Notes: generated by a model from the sequence alone, not told the origin. DNA of 64,000 bases from JAFAXA01 sp963777325 (GCA_963777325.1 CAVZQE010000022.1:927902-991901); one strand, 5' to 3'. Positions 33,992 to 43,778 are shown, counted from the first letter of the stretch. Made by a program: numbers and translations.

Positions 33992-34924
33992 ATGATTCAG
34001 TCAGTCCGTCTATCTTCCGTTGCTCCCATCGCATTAAAACAGGCAACCACGGCGCCAAGCCAGGATGCCCAACCAACCAAGGTAGACGCTTCCGCTTCGG
34101 CGTCAGAAGAAGATTCAATCAGTTTGAGTCAGAGGGCTTTAGCGAAGATGCAGGAGGACGACCCGACCCTGCAAGCTCCCGGAGCAGGCGCATCAGACCA
34201 AGACAAGCAACTATACCAGATGAAACTCAGCTCCTATAAAGAAGCCGTCAAGGATATCGACAACATTCATCTAAACTCCGATTTCCAATCCTACGCGGAC
34301 ATCATCAACGATCCAGCTGCTACGGATTCCGAGAAGCTTCAAGCTTACAGTAATTATCGAGTCGATTCCGTCGTTGCAGACACCTCGTTTGGCAGCTATC
34401 AGTCCTCAGACCAAGATTTCAAGTTCGACTGGCTGACCCGGGATTCGGACTTTATGCGCCGCGTAAACTCGGGAGATGTCTCGGGCTACTATTCCAAGCA
34501 AGCCGTCGCCAGGGCGCAAAGTCCAACCCACCAGATCGATTTCGAGCAGGATACGGCGAATCTCATCGACGCCGGATCCCGCCTCACCTACGCCCAGCAA
34601 GGCGTGATCGCGATCAACGTCGCAAGCATGAACCTGATGTGCGCGATCCTGAACGGCAACAAGGCAAGCCTCATCAACGACCCCAAGGCACAGAACGTCA
34701 ATCGCACGCCGGGTTTCGAGTATCAGGGCGCCAAGCCCGTCGATGCGCAGACCGCGATCGCGAGCGCGGTCGCCGCGTCGATGAAGGAGCTGAGCCTGTC
34801 GGCCGTGGGTTGTTCGATGAGCCCGGCGAACGTCGCGTACAAGAACCTATACGTGCAGCTGGTGCAGTCGGTCGCCCAGCGCGCGGCAAGCCGCATGCCG
34901 GGCGGCGTCCAGCAGACCGCCTGA
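33992..34924 (+). CDS. Hypothetical protein of unknown family
   Basis: A 310-residue soluble protein. The first 60 residues are low-complexity (Ala, Ser, Gln) with SISLSQRALAK, a pattern seen in flagellar-associated and cytosolic helical proteins; the rest is helical with conserved-looking NLIDAGSRLTYAQQGVIAIN and YKNLYVQLVQSVAQRAAS. No signal peptide and no known domain recognised. Base composition changes inside the gene: the first 550 bases are distinctly AT-richer than the last 300, which match the genome. This suggests a transferred or recombinant gene. It ends four bases before the convergent molybdenum hydroxylase gene. Confidence 0.65.
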   Translation: MIQSVRLSSVAPIALKQATTAPSQDAQPTKVDASASASEEDSISLSQRALAKMQEDDPTLQAPGAGASDQDKQLYQMKLSSYKEAVKDIDNIHLNSDFQSYADIINDPAATDSEKLQAYSNYRVDSVVADTSFGSYQSSDQDFKFDWLTRDSDFMRRVNSGDVSGYYSKQAVARAQSPTHQIDFEQDTANLIDAGSRLTYAQQGVIAINVASMNLMCAILNGNKASLINDPKAQNVNRTPGFEYQGAKPVDAQTAIASAVAASMKELSLSAVGCSMSPANVAYKNLYVQLVQSVAQRAASRMPGGVQQTA

Positions 34925-34928
34925 GCCT

Positions 34929-37265
34929 TCAACGCGCCGCCCGCAGCTTCTCCCAAACGCGGTCCGGCGTTGCCGGCATGTCGACATGGCGGATGCCGTA
35001 GCCGGAGAGCGCATCCACGACCGCGTTCATGACGGCGGGCAGGGCGCCGGCGCAGCCGGCCTCGCCGCAGCCCTTGACGCCGAGCGCATTGGTCTTGGCG
35101 GGGACGGGATGGCTCGCATGCGCGGGCAGCGGCGCGTCCGTCGCGCGCGGCAGCCCGTAGTCCATGAACGAGCCGGTCAGAAGCTGGCCGTCCGCGTCGT
35201 ACACGGTCGCTTCCTTGAGCGCCTGGCCGATGCCCTGGAGGATGCCGCCATGCATCTGGCCCTCGACCAGCATCGGGTTCACGACGACACCGAAATCGTT
35301 CACCGCCGTGTAGCGCGCGACCTTCGTTTCGCCCGTCTCCGGGTCGATCTCGACCTCGCAGACATGGCAGCCGTTCGGGTAGGCCGACGGCGCGTGCTTG
35401 TGGATGTGCGCGACGTCGAGCGAGCGGGGCACGTCGCCCGGCAAGTCGATGCCGCCCCGCAGCGTCTCGGCCATTTCCATGATGTCGATGCCAAGATCGG
35501 TGCCGGCGACGCGGAACATCCCGTGCGCGAACTCGACGTCCGCCGTCGCCGCTTCGAGCAGGTAGCCGGCGATCTTGCGGCCCTTCTCGATTATGATCGC
35601 GCTCGACTCCACGATCGCGCCGCCGCTCGCCATCAGCGATTTCGAGCCGCCGGTGCCGCCGCCCGCGATCAGCTCGTCGCTGTCGCCCTGCAACAGCCGG
35701 ATGCGCTCGAACGGGACGCCGAGCTGATCCGACAGCACCTGCGCGAACGGCGAGGCGTGCCCCTGGCCGTAGTCGAGCGTGCCCGTGATGATCGTGACCG
35801 CGCCGTCGGGCTCGAAGCGGATGCCGCCCATCTCGCTCGTGGGCGGCGCGGTCACCTCCAGATATTGGCCGATGCCGCGCCCGCGCAGCTTCCCGCGCGC
35901 GCGACTCTCTTTGGCGCGTATGGCGAAACCGCACCAGTCCGCGAGTGCGAGCGCGCGATCGAGCACGGCCGGGAAGTCGCCGCTGTCGTACTCGGTTCCG
36001 GCGGCCGTCCGATGCGGCATCGCCTCGGGGCGGATATGATTGATGCGGCGGATCGCGACGGGATCGACGCCCATTTCGCGCGCCGCCGTGTCGAGCAGCC
36101 GCTCGGTGTAGTAATTGCCCTCCGGCCGTCCGGCGCCCCGGTACGGGCCGACCGGCGTCGTGTTCGTGAACACGCAGCGCGTCGTCACCTCCTGCGCCGG
36201 AATGCGATAGACGCCGATGCTGTTCTTGACGGCGTTGCCGGTGGAGGGCAGGGCCGTCGCGTTGCTCAGATACGCCCCGAGGTTGGCGACGCCGCCGATC
36301 CTGAGCGCGAGGATGCGTCCCTCGGCGTCAAACGCGCCCTCGACCGTTCGGTCGTGGTCGCGGCCGTGCGAATCGGAGAGGAAGCTCTCCGAACGGTCGT
36401 CGCGCCACTTCACGGGCAAGCCGCCGAGAACCCGGCTTGCGTGCAGCACGCAGATATACTCTGGATAGACCGACGCTTTCATGCCGAACGATCCGCCGAC
36501 ATTGCCGGTCAGCACACGGATCTTCTCGACGGGAACGCCGAGCACCGTCTTCAAATTCTCGCGCATGCCGAACACGCCCTGGCAGCCAACGCGCAGCGTC
36601 CAGCGCTCCCGCGCGGCGTCGTACTCGCCGATCGCCGCGCGCGGCTCGAGCGCGTTGACGACCACGCGATTGTTGCGGATCGACAGTCTGGCCACGTGCG
36701 CGGCGCGCGCGAATGCATCGCGCACCACGCCCAGGTCGCCATGCTCGAAATCGACGACGAGATTGCCGGCGACGTCGTCATGCACGAGCGGCGCTCCCGG
36801 CGCATCGGCGGCGCGCGCGTCGGTCACGGCCGGCAGCGGGTCGATGTCGGCCTGTACAAGCTCCGCAGCGTCGCGCGCCTGGTGTACGGTGCCCGCGACC
36901 ACGCATGCGACCGGGTCGCCGACATAGCGCACCTTGTCCACCGTCAGCGGCGGCTGCCTCGGCCGGTGCATGGGCGAGCCGTCACGGTTGCGGATGAGAA
37001 TGCCCGTCGGCATCGCGCCAAACCCGGCGGCCAGCAGGTCGGCCCCCGTGAAAACCGAGCGCACGCCGGGCATGGCGGCGGCCTCCCTTGTATTGATCCC
37101 GCGCAGCACGCCGTGCGCCATCCGGCTGCGTACGATGACGGCGTGCAGCTGGCCCGGAAGGTCGATGTCGTCCGTGTACCGGCCCTCGCCCCGCAGGAGC
37201 GTCGGGTCTTCCTTGCGCGGAACCGGCTGGCCGATGCCGAACCGGGCGATCTCGTCATTTCGCAT
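34929..37265 (-). CDS. Xanthine dehydrogenase/CoxL-family molybdopterin large subunit (orphan)
   Basis: A 778-residue molybdenum hydroxylase catalytic subunit. The N-terminal Ald_Xan_dh_C domain starts with RGEGRYTDDIDLPG; molybdopterin-binding motifs include GGSFGMK, PVGPYRGAGRPEG and GQGHASPFAQVL; the catalytic Glu is in GVKGCGEAG near the C-terminus. It lacks the CSFR loop of true CO dehydrogenase, so the substrate is a heterocycle or aldehyde. No iron-sulfur or FAD subunit gene is next to it; the set at 46321-50019 has its own large subunit. ATG 37265 was chosen for its GGAGAG ribosome site; ATG 37292 is possible. Confidence 0.88.
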   Translation of the reverse strand: MRNDEIARFGIGQPVPRKEDPTLLRGEGRYTDDIDLPGQLHAVIVRSRMAHGVLRGINTREAAAMPGVRSVFTGADLLAAGFGAMPTGILIRNRDGSPMHRPRQPPLTVDKVRYVGDPVACVVAGTVHQARDAAELVQADIDPLPAVTDARAADAPGAPLVHDDVAGNLVVDFEHGDLGVVRDAFARAAHVARLSIRNNRVVVNALEPRAAIGEYDAARERWTLRVGCQGVFGMRENLKTVLGVPVEKIRVLTGNVGGSFGMKASVYPEYICVLHASRVLGGLPVKWRDDRSESFLSDSHGRDHDRTVEGAFDAEGRILALRIGGVANLGAYLSNATALPSTGNAVKNSIGVYRIPAQEVTTRCVFTNTTPVGPYRGAGRPEGNYYTERLLDTAAREMGVDPVAIRRINHIRPEAMPHRTAAGTEYDSGDFPAVLDRALALADWCGFAIRAKESRARGKLRGRGIGQYLEVTAPPTSEMGGIRFEPDGAVTIITGTLDYGQGHASPFAQVLSDQLGVPFERIRLLQGDSDELIAGGGTGGSKSLMASGGAIVESSAIIIEKGRKIAGYLLEAATADVEFAHGMFRVAGTDLGIDIMEMAETLRGGIDLPGDVPRSLDVAHIHKHAPSAYPNGCHVCEVEIDPETGETKVARYTAVNDFGVVVNPMLVEGQMHGGILQGIGQALKEATVYDADGQLLTGSFMDYGLPRATDAPLPAHASHPVPAKTNALGVKGCGEAGCAGALPAVMNAVVDALSGYGIRHVDMPATPDRVWEKLRAAR

Positions 37266-37402
37266 CGCTCTCCAATCCTCCGGCGTCGGCATCTGAATTG
37301 CGCGTGTATGAAGCGGGATTATAGGCGCGTTCCGGCGAGGCAAACAGGAGGGCCCGTCTACACCCAGCCTTAACCGGCGGCCGCGAGGATGGCTGGCCGG
37401 AG

Positions 37403-39604
37403 GTGACCCAGCGCAAGATGTCCGACCGATCTGCCGAGAGCGGAGGCCATGCCTTTCGCCCGCGCGACGCCGCGCGCGAGGAGGCGGTGTCGCCGGCAGT
37501 CGCGATGCTGAGCGCCATGGCCGCGATGGTCCGGCGGCGGCGGCTGACCTTCCTGCTCCCGGTGCTGCTCGTACCGCTGCTGGCGTTCGTCGCGGTCCGT
37601 CAGACGACGCCGAGCTACACGGCGCAGGTGGACGTCCTCTACGATCCCGGCGGCTACGCGATCCGCGAGTTGCAGAGCATCCTTCGCGCCGACCCGACAA
37701 CCGACGCGATCATGGCAAGCCAGCTCGAAATCGTGCGCGGCCTGCGCATGGCCGAACGCCTGTCCGATCGCTTCCAGCTTGCGCGCAGCCCAGAGTTCAA
37801 TCCCGCGCTACGCCACCCGTCCTGGCCGCGCCGCATGCTCGCGGCCGCGACGAACTGGATCGCGGGCAGCGGCAACGCCCGGACCGAGCGCCAGATCGTC
37901 GCATCCGCCGTGCAGCGGGCGATCGAGGCCAAGACGGTCAAGACCTCGCGCGTGATCGCAATCTCGTTCACCGCCGCCGAGCCGAATCTTGCTTCCGCCG
38001 GCGCGAACGCGCTCGCCGAACTCTACATCGGCGACCAGCTCGCGCTGAAAGCCGACGCCGTGCGGCACGCAAATGCGTGGCTGGATGGGCGGGTCGCCGA
38101 GTTGCGGCGCGATGTCGCGGCCGAGGAAGATCGGATCGCTGCCTACCGCGCCCGCTCCGGGCTGGTGACGGGCGTGCAGGCCGGGCTGCCGACAGAGCAG
38201 GTCAGCCGGCTCACGGCCGATCTGGTGCAGGCGCGCGATACCCTCGCCGCCGCCGAGGCACGCCTCGCGAGCGCGCGCGATCCGCGCAACGCGGCCGCGC
38301 AGGCGGCGATCGCACCGAGCGTGGTCGCGCTGCGCGCGCAGCAGGACCAGCTATCAAGCCAGTTGCAGGCGGCGATGGCGCGGCTCGGGCCTCGCCATCC
38401 GGCGGTCGCCGCCTTGCGTGGCCAGATCGCGGGCTTGCGGAGCGCGGCGTCCGGCGAGAGGGAGCGCGTGGTCGCCGCGATCGCCGACGAAGTCGCGGCG
38501 GACCGCGCCCATGTAGCTACGCTGGAGAGCGCGTTGCAAACGGCGCGCGCCGAGGTCGATCGCGCCGCGCAATCGCAGATCCCGCTGAACGCGATGCAGC
38601 GCGACGCCGACGCCGCGCGCACGCTGCTGCAAGCCGTGCTCGAACGCATGCAGCAGACTGTGCAGCAGACCGCGATCGAGGTTCCGGATGCACGCGTCGT
38701 CTCGCAGGCGCTGCCGCCCGAGCGCCCGAGCGCGCCGCGCACGCTGCTGCTCCTGCCCGCCGCCGCCGTGTTCGGCGTCTGCCTCGGCCTGCTGCTCGTC
38801 TATGTGCTCGAAGCGGGCGACGAGAGCTTCCCGAGTGGCGATGCCGTGCGCGCCGGCTTGTCGCTGCCATGCCTCGCGCTGGTGCCGGAGTTGCGCGGCG
38901 GGCGGCGGCGGCGGGTCGCGGATCACGTCGTCGATCTGCCGCTGTCGCCGTTCTCGGAGCAGATCCGCGCGTTGCGCGCCGGACTGTGGGCCGGAGACGA
39001 GAAGGGGCGGGTGGTCGCGATCACCGCCGCCCGTCCGGCGGAGGGCAAGACGACGGTCGCGATCGCGCTCGGCCGTCTCGCGGCGCTGAACGGGGAGCGG
39101 GCGATCGTGCTCGATTGCGACATCCGCCAGCCCTCCTTCGGACGGCTGATGCAGGCCGATAGCGGTCTCGGCGTCACCGACTGCCTGCTCGGCCATGCCT
39201 CGGTCGAGCAGGCGATCCGCAGCGACGCGCTGACCGGCCTCGACTACATGCCCGCGGGCTCGGCGGAAGCGAATTCGCTCGCCCTGTTCCAGTCGGCGGC
39301 GATGGGCGTGCTGCTCGAGACCTTGCGCGCCCGCTACCGCCTCGTGATCCTCGACGCGCCGCCCGCCTTCGCCATGGCCGATGCGCGCGTGATCGCGCGC
39401 GCGGCGGACGCGACGGTCTTGTGCGTGCGCTGGCGCGACACGCCCCGGCGCGTCGTCCTGCACGCGCTCGAGATTCTGCGCGACGCACGGGTGGAGCTGG
39501 CGGGAGTCGCGCTCACCCGCGTCAACGTGCGCGCGCATGGCCGCGCCGGCTACGCCGACAGCGAGGTCTATCAGGCGCGCTACGGCGGATATTTCCGTGA
39601 TTAG
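37403..39604 (+). CDS. Exopolysaccharide tyrosine autokinase / chain-length regulator (Wzc/ExoP family)
   Basis: A 733-residue inner-membrane protein. Order: Wzz domain with a first membrane segment (about residues 46-65), a long periplasmic coiled-coil region, a second membrane segment (LLLLPAAAVFGVCLGLLLVY), then a cytoplasmic BY-kinase with Walker A (ARPAEGKTT), Walker A' (IVLDCDIRQPS) and Walker B (RLVILDAPPA). The C-terminus carries four tyrosines in 17 residues (YADSEVYQARYGGYFRD), the autophosphorylation cluster. GTG 37403 or ATG 37418 may be the start. It overlaps the flippase gene by eight bases and controls polymer export and length. Confidence 0.88.
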   Translation: MTQRKMSDRSAESGGHAFRPRDAAREEAVSPAVAMLSAMAAMVRRRRLTFLLPVLLVPLLAFVAVRQTTPSYTAQVDVLYDPGGYAIRELQSILRADPTTDAIMASQLEIVRGLRMAERLSDRFQLARSPEFNPALRHPSWPRRMLAAATNWIAGSGNARTERQIVASAVQRAIEAKTVKTSRVIAISFTAAEPNLASAGANALAELYIGDQLALKADAVRHANAWLDGRVAELRRDVAAEEDRIAAYRARSGLVTGVQAGLPTEQVSRLTADLVQARDTLAAAEARLASARDPRNAAAQAAIAPSVVALRAQQDQLSSQLQAAMARLGPRHPAVAALRGQIAGLRSAASGERERVVAAIADEVAADRAHVATLESALQTARAEVDRAAQSQIPLNAMQRDADAARTLLQAVLERMQQTVQQTAIEVPDARVVSQALPPERPSAPRTLLLLPAAAVFGVCLGLLLVYVLEAGDESFPSGDAVRAGLSLPCLALVPELRGGRRRRVADHVVDLPLSPFSEQIRALRAGLWAGDEKGRVVAITAARPAEGKTTVAIALGRLAALNGERAIVLDCDIRQPSFGRLMQADSGLGVTDCLLGHASVEQAIRSDALTGLDYMPAGSAEANSLALFQSAAMGVLLETLRARYRLVILDAPPAFAMADARVIARAADATVLCVRWRDTPRRVVLHALEILRDARVELAGVALTRVNVRAHGRAGYADSEVYQARYGGYFRD

Positions 39605-41045
39605 GACGGCGCGGCGGCTGGCCGCGAGCGGCGCGGTTTGGGCGGGGGTGGAGGCGGGCGCATCGGCGGTGCTGTCGTTCGTCTCGGCGTTCGTGGTCGC
39701 AAGGCTGGTCGGCCCGCGCGAGGTGGGCGTGGGCGCGGCGGCGGTCGCGCTGCACGTGCTGCTCTGGGTGCCGGTGAACGCGCTGTTCGCGGACGCGCTG
39801 GTGCAGATGCCGCGCGTCACCCGCCGCGCTGCGTCGAGCGCCTTCTGGGCGGCGAGCGCCGTCGGCGTGCTCGGGGCGGGCGTTGAACTCGCGTTCGCCC
39901 CCGTGCTCGCATCCGCCGTCGGCGATCCTCGTCTCGCCGCGATGTCCTGCGTGCTCGCGGCGGCACTGCCGCCGGTGGGCGCGGGTGGGGCGGTGCAGGG
40001 GCTGCTCACGCGTGAGCGGCGCTACCGCATGCTCGCCGGCCGCACGCTGATCGGGCAAGGGATCGGCACCGCGGCCGGCGTCGCGCTCGCGTTCGCGGGG
40101 GCGGGCGCCTGGGCGCTCGTCCTGCAACAGGCGGCGACCTCGCTCGCCGGCGCCTTGACGTTGCTGCTCCGCGGCGGATTCCGGCCGCGCGCCGTGTGGC
40201 GGGGCGCATCCGTGCTCGCCCTGCTGCGGCTCGGCCTGCCGCTGACGGCGAGCACGCTCACGCAGCAGGGGCGCTACCGGCTGTTCGCGATGGTGATCGG
40301 GGCGACGGCCGGGACGCCCGCGCTCGGCCAGATCCACATGGCGTTCCGGCTGATCGATACGGTGCGCGACCTCGTTTCGAGCGCGCTGTGGCGGCTCGCG
40401 TTTCCCGTCATGTCGCGCGTGCAGCGCGACGCGGCCGCCCTGCAGGCGAGCGTCGATCGCATTCTGGCGCTGTCCGGCCTGCTCGTGTTCCCGCTGATCG
40501 GCGCGCTGGCGCTGACGATCTCGCCCGCGATCCTGCTGCTGCTCGGCCCGGCCTGGGAACCGGCCGCGCAGGCCTCGCGGCCGCTGCTCCTGCTGATGGT
40601 CTATGTCTTCCTGAGCTTCCCCGGCGGGGTCGCGACAGTCGCGCGCGGCCGCCCGTCCGTCGCGCTGGCCGGCAATCTGCTGAGCGCGGCGCTGATGCTT
40701 GCGGGCGTGCTCCTGCTCCGGCCCGCGACGCCCGCCGCGGCGGGCTGGATCTGGGCGGGCGCGCAGTTGCTCGTCGCGCCGTATTCGCTGCTCGCGACGG
40801 CGCGGGCGCTCGGGGCGCGGCCGGGCCGGCAATGGCGGGCCGGCGTCGCGCCGCTGCTGCTCGCGGCCGTCGCAACCGGGGCCGGGAGCCTGGTGCCGGC
40901 GCTGCCCTGGGGACCGGGGGCAACGCTCGCGGTCCGCGTGGCAGGCGGGGGCGCGATCTATGTCCTGACCTGCGCCGTGCTCCTGCGCGGCCGTGTCGCG
41001 GACGCCGTCGGCGTGCTGCTGCCTCCGGCGGGAGCGCGGGCATGA
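39597..41045 (+). CDS. Polysaccharide flippase (Wzx/RfbX-like, MOP superfamily)
   Basis: A 482-residue polytopic membrane protein with about twelve to fourteen hydrophobic segments, and the N-terminal GAVWAGVEAGASAVLSFVSA followed by VVARLVGPREVG, typical of lipopolysaccharide/exopolysaccharide flippases. It should move undecaprenyl-linked repeat units across the inner membrane. Start GTG 39597 lies inside the autokinase gene; the stop overlaps the WecG-type gene (ATGA). This tight overlap supports a joint exopolysaccharide operon. Confidence 0.82.
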   Translation: MIRTARRLAASGAVWAGVEAGASAVLSFVSAFVVARLVGPREVGVGAAAVALHVLLWVPVNALFADALVQMPRVTRRAASSAFWAASAVGVLGAGVELAFAPVLASAVGDPRLAAMSCVLAAALPPVGAGGAVQGLLTRERRYRMLAGRTLIGQGIGTAAGVALAFAGAGAWALVLQQAATSLAGALTLLLRGGFRPRAVWRGASVLALLRLGLPLTASTLTQQGRYRLFAMVIGATAGTPALGQIHMAFRLIDTVRDLVSSALWRLAFPVMSRVQRDAAALQASVDRILALSGLLVFPLIGALALTISPAILLLLGPAWEPAAQASRPLLLLMVYVFLSFPGGVATVARGRPSVALAGNLLSAALMLAGVLLLRPATPAAAGWIWAGAQLLVAPYSLLATARALGARPGRQWRAGVAPLLLAAVATGAGSLVPALPWGPGATLAVRVAGGGAIYVLTCAVLLRGRVADAVGVLLPPAGARA

Positions 41046-41785
41046 CCCGCAACGTCCGGCTGCTCGGCTTCGACCTCTCGACCGACACGCTCGAAGAAGC
41101 GATTGCGTGGCTGCAACAGCGGCCGCCCGATGCGCCGTTCGACTACATCGTCACCCCGAACGCGGACCATTTCGTGCGGCTGTCCCGCAGCGCCGCCTTG
41201 CGCCCCGTCTACGATCAGGCGTGGCTGCGCCTGCTCAATTCGCGGGTCGTCGCGCGGGTCGCCTGGCTGCTCGGCCTGAGATCGCCGCGCGTGGTGACCG
41301 GGTCCGACCTGACCGAGGCCATCCTGCGCGATCATCTCCAGGCCGGCGAGCGCATCGCGATCGTCGGGCTGCGCCCCGATCTGCTGCCGGTGCTCGTCCG
41401 GCGCTACCGGCTCGCGCGTCCGGCGCACTACGATCCGCCGTTCGGGTTCGAGCGGGATCCGGAGGCGCTGGCGGCCGTCGTGCGGTTCGTGATCGACAAT
41501 CCGGCGCGCTTCGTCTTTCTCGCGCTCGGCTCTCCCAGGCAGGAGAACGTGGCGGCCGCGATCAAGGCGACCAACCGGGCGGTGGGGATCGGCCTCTGCA
41601 TCGGTGCGAGCCTCGACTTCATGACCGGCGCGCAGCGGCGTGCCCCGCGCTGGATGCAGCTTGCCGGGCTGGAATGGCTGTACCGGCTGCTCTCGGAGCC
41701 GCGCCGCCTGGCCCGGCGCTATCTGCTCGACGGCCCGCGCATTCTTGGCCTGCTCCTGCGCGAGCGCCGCGCGCCGCCGGTGTAG
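41042..41785 (+). CDS. WecG/TagA/CpsF family glycosyltransferase
   Basis: A 247-residue GT26 enzyme. Family marks are DYIVTPNADHFVRL, the LLNSRVVARVAWLLGL region, VFLALGSPRQE and IGLCIGASLDFMTGAQRRAPRWMQ. Members transfer N-acetylmannosamine(uronate) or another sugar to lipid-linked carriers on the inner membrane. It is the third gene of the rightward exopolysaccharide operon and converges on two GT2 genes with a gap of five bases. Confidence 0.88.
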   Translation: MTRNVRLLGFDLSTDTLEEAIAWLQQRPPDAPFDYIVTPNADHFVRLSRSAALRPVYDQAWLRLLNSRVVARVAWLLGLRSPRVVTGSDLTEAILRDHLQAGERIAIVGLRPDLLPVLVRRYRLARPAHYDPPFGFERDPEALAAVVRFVIDNPARFVFLALGSPRQENVAAAIKATNRAVGIGLCIGASLDFMTGAQRRAPRWMQLAGLEWLYRLLSEPRRLARRYLLDGPRILGLLLRERRAPPV

Positions 41786-41790
41786 AAACG

Positions 41791-42792
41791 TCAGACGGCG
41801 CGCGGCAGCCGGCGGAGCACCTCGGCGCGGAGGCGCGTCAGGGGGGAGCCGCGATGCGCGCCGTCCGCGCGCCAGAGATAGGACCGGGCCTCGCTCGATA
41901 GCGGCGACCGCTCGCTCCGGCGTGCGAGCGCGAACGCCGCCAGAAGAGCGCGCAGCGTTTGGCGCAGCATGCCGTTGCGCAAGCCCCGCACTAAATATCC
42001 GGCATAGCGGGGCGTCATCGCGAACCAGCAAGCGCCGCTTTTATGGCCGACGTAGAGGCGGTTGCGGACGAAATAGAACCAGCGCGCGCCGGACCAGGCG
42101 ACGCGCTGCTCGGCCGCGACCTTGTGGCGCACGACGATGTCGCCGCGATATTGCACCCGCCAGCCGCGTCCGATCGCGCGGAGACAAAAATCGAACTCCT
42201 CCCAGCAGAAGAACAGCGCCTCGTCGTACGGACCGGCTTCGGCCCAGGCGGCGCGGCGGATGGCGTGGCCCGCGCCGACGAAGGCCGCGGCGTCGAACAC
42301 CCCGGCGGCGCGCGGAAGAAGGGCGGGCGGGTAGCCCCAGGACGTCAGATCGTCCGCGCCCGTCGCATGCACGACGATGCGCATGCCGATCACGGCGAGG
42401 CCGGGATCGGCGTCGAGCACGGCGACCGCGCGCGCGAGCGTGTCGCTGTCGGCGAACTCCGCATCGTTGTCGAGCGCCGCGACGGCGCGCCCGTGTCCGA
42501 ACGCGGCCGCCCGGTTCCGCCCGCCGGCGACGCCGAGATTGCGGTCGAGCCGCAGCAGCGTCGCGTCGCCCCGTCCGGCGACCGCGTCGGCGAGGCGTGC
42601 GAGGTTCGCCTCCGCCGAGCCCTGGTCGAGCACGATCACGTGCCGGGTCAGCCCCCTCTGGGCCAGCGCCGAGACGATGGCGGCGATCGTCTCCTCGGGC
42701 CGGTCGAGCGCCAGGATCAGGATGTCGGCGTCATAGGGGCCGGAGGGCGGGACGTGCGCCCCCGCGACGTGCCGGGGCGGCCCAGGGGTCAT
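41791..42792 (-). CDS. Family 2 glycosyltransferase (rhamnosyltransferase-like)
   Basis: A 333-residue GT2 enzyme. The N-terminal GT-A fold shows DILILALDRPE, RNLGVAGGRNRAA and the nucleotide-sugar metal site ALDNDAEF; the ENEFD-like acceptor motif appears as CWEEFDFCLRA. No transmembrane anchor is evident. It overlaps the second GT2 gene upstream (ATGA) in a leftward three-gene group with gtrA, and probably adds a sugar to the exopolysaccharide or lipid A/O-antigen. Confidence 0.85.
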   Translation of the reverse strand: MTPGPPRHVAGAHVPPSGPYDADILILALDRPEETIAAIVSALAQRGLTRHVIVLDQGSAEANLARLADAVAGRGDATLLRLDRNLGVAGGRNRAAAFGHGRAVAALDNDAEFADSDTLARAVAVLDADPGLAVIGMRIVVHATGADDLTSWGYPPALLPRAAGVFDAAAFVGAGHAIRRAAWAEAGPYDEALFFCWEEFDFCLRAIGRGWRVQYRGDIVVRHKVAAEQRVAWSGARWFYFVRNRLYVGHKSGACWFAMTPRYAGYLVRGLRNGMLRQTLRALLAAFALARRSERSPLSSEARSYLWRADGAHRGSPLTRLRAEVLRRLPRAV

Positions 42793-43748
42793 CGCCCCGC
42801 GCCGACGGCGGGGATCGCCAGATAGGCGAGGCGCTTGATCTCCTTGCGGCCGCGCGCGACCGAATCGAGCACAAGGCCGCAGACGAGAGCGAGGAACGAG
42901 AGCAACACGAGGCCAGTCGCGAGCACGGCGGTCGGCAGGCGGGGCACGAGGCCGGTGCGCGCGAATTCGAGCACGACCGGCACGCCGAAGCCGACGCCGA
43001 GCAGGAAGAGCGCGAGCGCCGCGACGGCAAAGAACTGCAGTGGGCGCTCCTCCTTCACGAGCACCACGATCGTGCGCAGGATGCGGAGTCCGTCCGAATA
43101 GGTGTTCAGCTTGGAGAGCGATCCCTGGGGCCGCTCCTTGTAGGCGACCTCCAGTTCGGCGAGCGGCATCTTCAGCTCGAGCGCGTGGATTGTGAACTCG
43201 GTTTCCGTCTCGAAGCCGGCGGCAAGGGCGGGGAACGATTTCACGAAGCGCCGGCTGAACACCCGATAGCCGGACAGCATGTCGCGTAAGCGATTGCCGA
43301 AAATCCAGCGCACGATGCCGCTGAGCACCGCGTTGCCCAGGCGGTGCCCCGGCCGGTACGCGTCCTCGATCTCGGTCACGCGGGCGCCGTTGACCATGTC
43401 GAGCCGCCCGTCCATGAGCGCGCGCACCATCGCGGGAGCCGCCGCCGCGTCGTACGTGCCGTCGCCATCCACCAGCACGTAGATGTCCGCGTCGACGTCG
43501 GCGAACATGCGACGGACCACGTTCCCCTTGCCTTGCAGCGTCTCGGTCCGGACGATTGCGCCCGCATCCCGCGCCGCGGCCGTCGTGCCATCCGTCGAAT
43601 TGTTGTCGTAGACGTGCACCGACGCCTCCGGCAGCGCCTCCCGGAAGTCGCGCACAACCCGGCCGATGGCGACGGCCTCGTTGTAGCAGGGGATGAGCAC
43701 GGCAATGCGGGGCCGGACGGCATCTTGTCTCGCTTGGGCGTCAATCAT
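42789..43748 (-). CDS. Membrane-anchored family 2 glycosyltransferase (DPM1/GtrB-like)
   Basis: A 319-residue protein: GT2 domain with VLIPCYNEAVAIGRVVRDF, HVYDNNSTDGT and VLVDGDGTYD, a second part with DMLSGYRVFSRRFVKSFP, and two C-terminal membrane segments (about residues 235-300). These mark polyprenyl-phosphate glycosyltransferases of the GtrB or YfdH type. A gtrA gene lies 30 bases upstream, supporting a GtrA-GtrB pair that makes and flips a polyprenyl-phosphate sugar. Confidence 0.87.
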   Translation of the reverse strand: MIDAQARQDAVRPRIAVLIPCYNEAVAIGRVVRDFREALPEASVHVYDNNSTDGTTAAARDAGAIVRTETLQGKGNVVRRMFADVDADIYVLVDGDGTYDAAAAPAMVRALMDGRLDMVNGARVTEIEDAYRPGHRLGNAVLSGIVRWIFGNRLRDMLSGYRVFSRRFVKSFPALAAGFETETEFTIHALELKMPLAELEVAYKERPQGSLSKLNTYSDGLRILRTIVVLVKEERPLQFFAVAALALFLLGVGFGVPVVLEFARTGLVPRLPTAVLATGLVLLSFLALVCGLVLDSVARGRKEIKRLAYLAIPAVGAGR

Positions 43749-43778
43749 TGCAATCCCGGCTAGAATAGGAACGGCCCG

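Noticed and set aside
34986..37373. 795-codon plus-strand frame over the molybdenum hydroxylase gene
   Set aside because: Antisense shadow of a gene with complete catalytic motifs; composition is typical of a mirrored frame.
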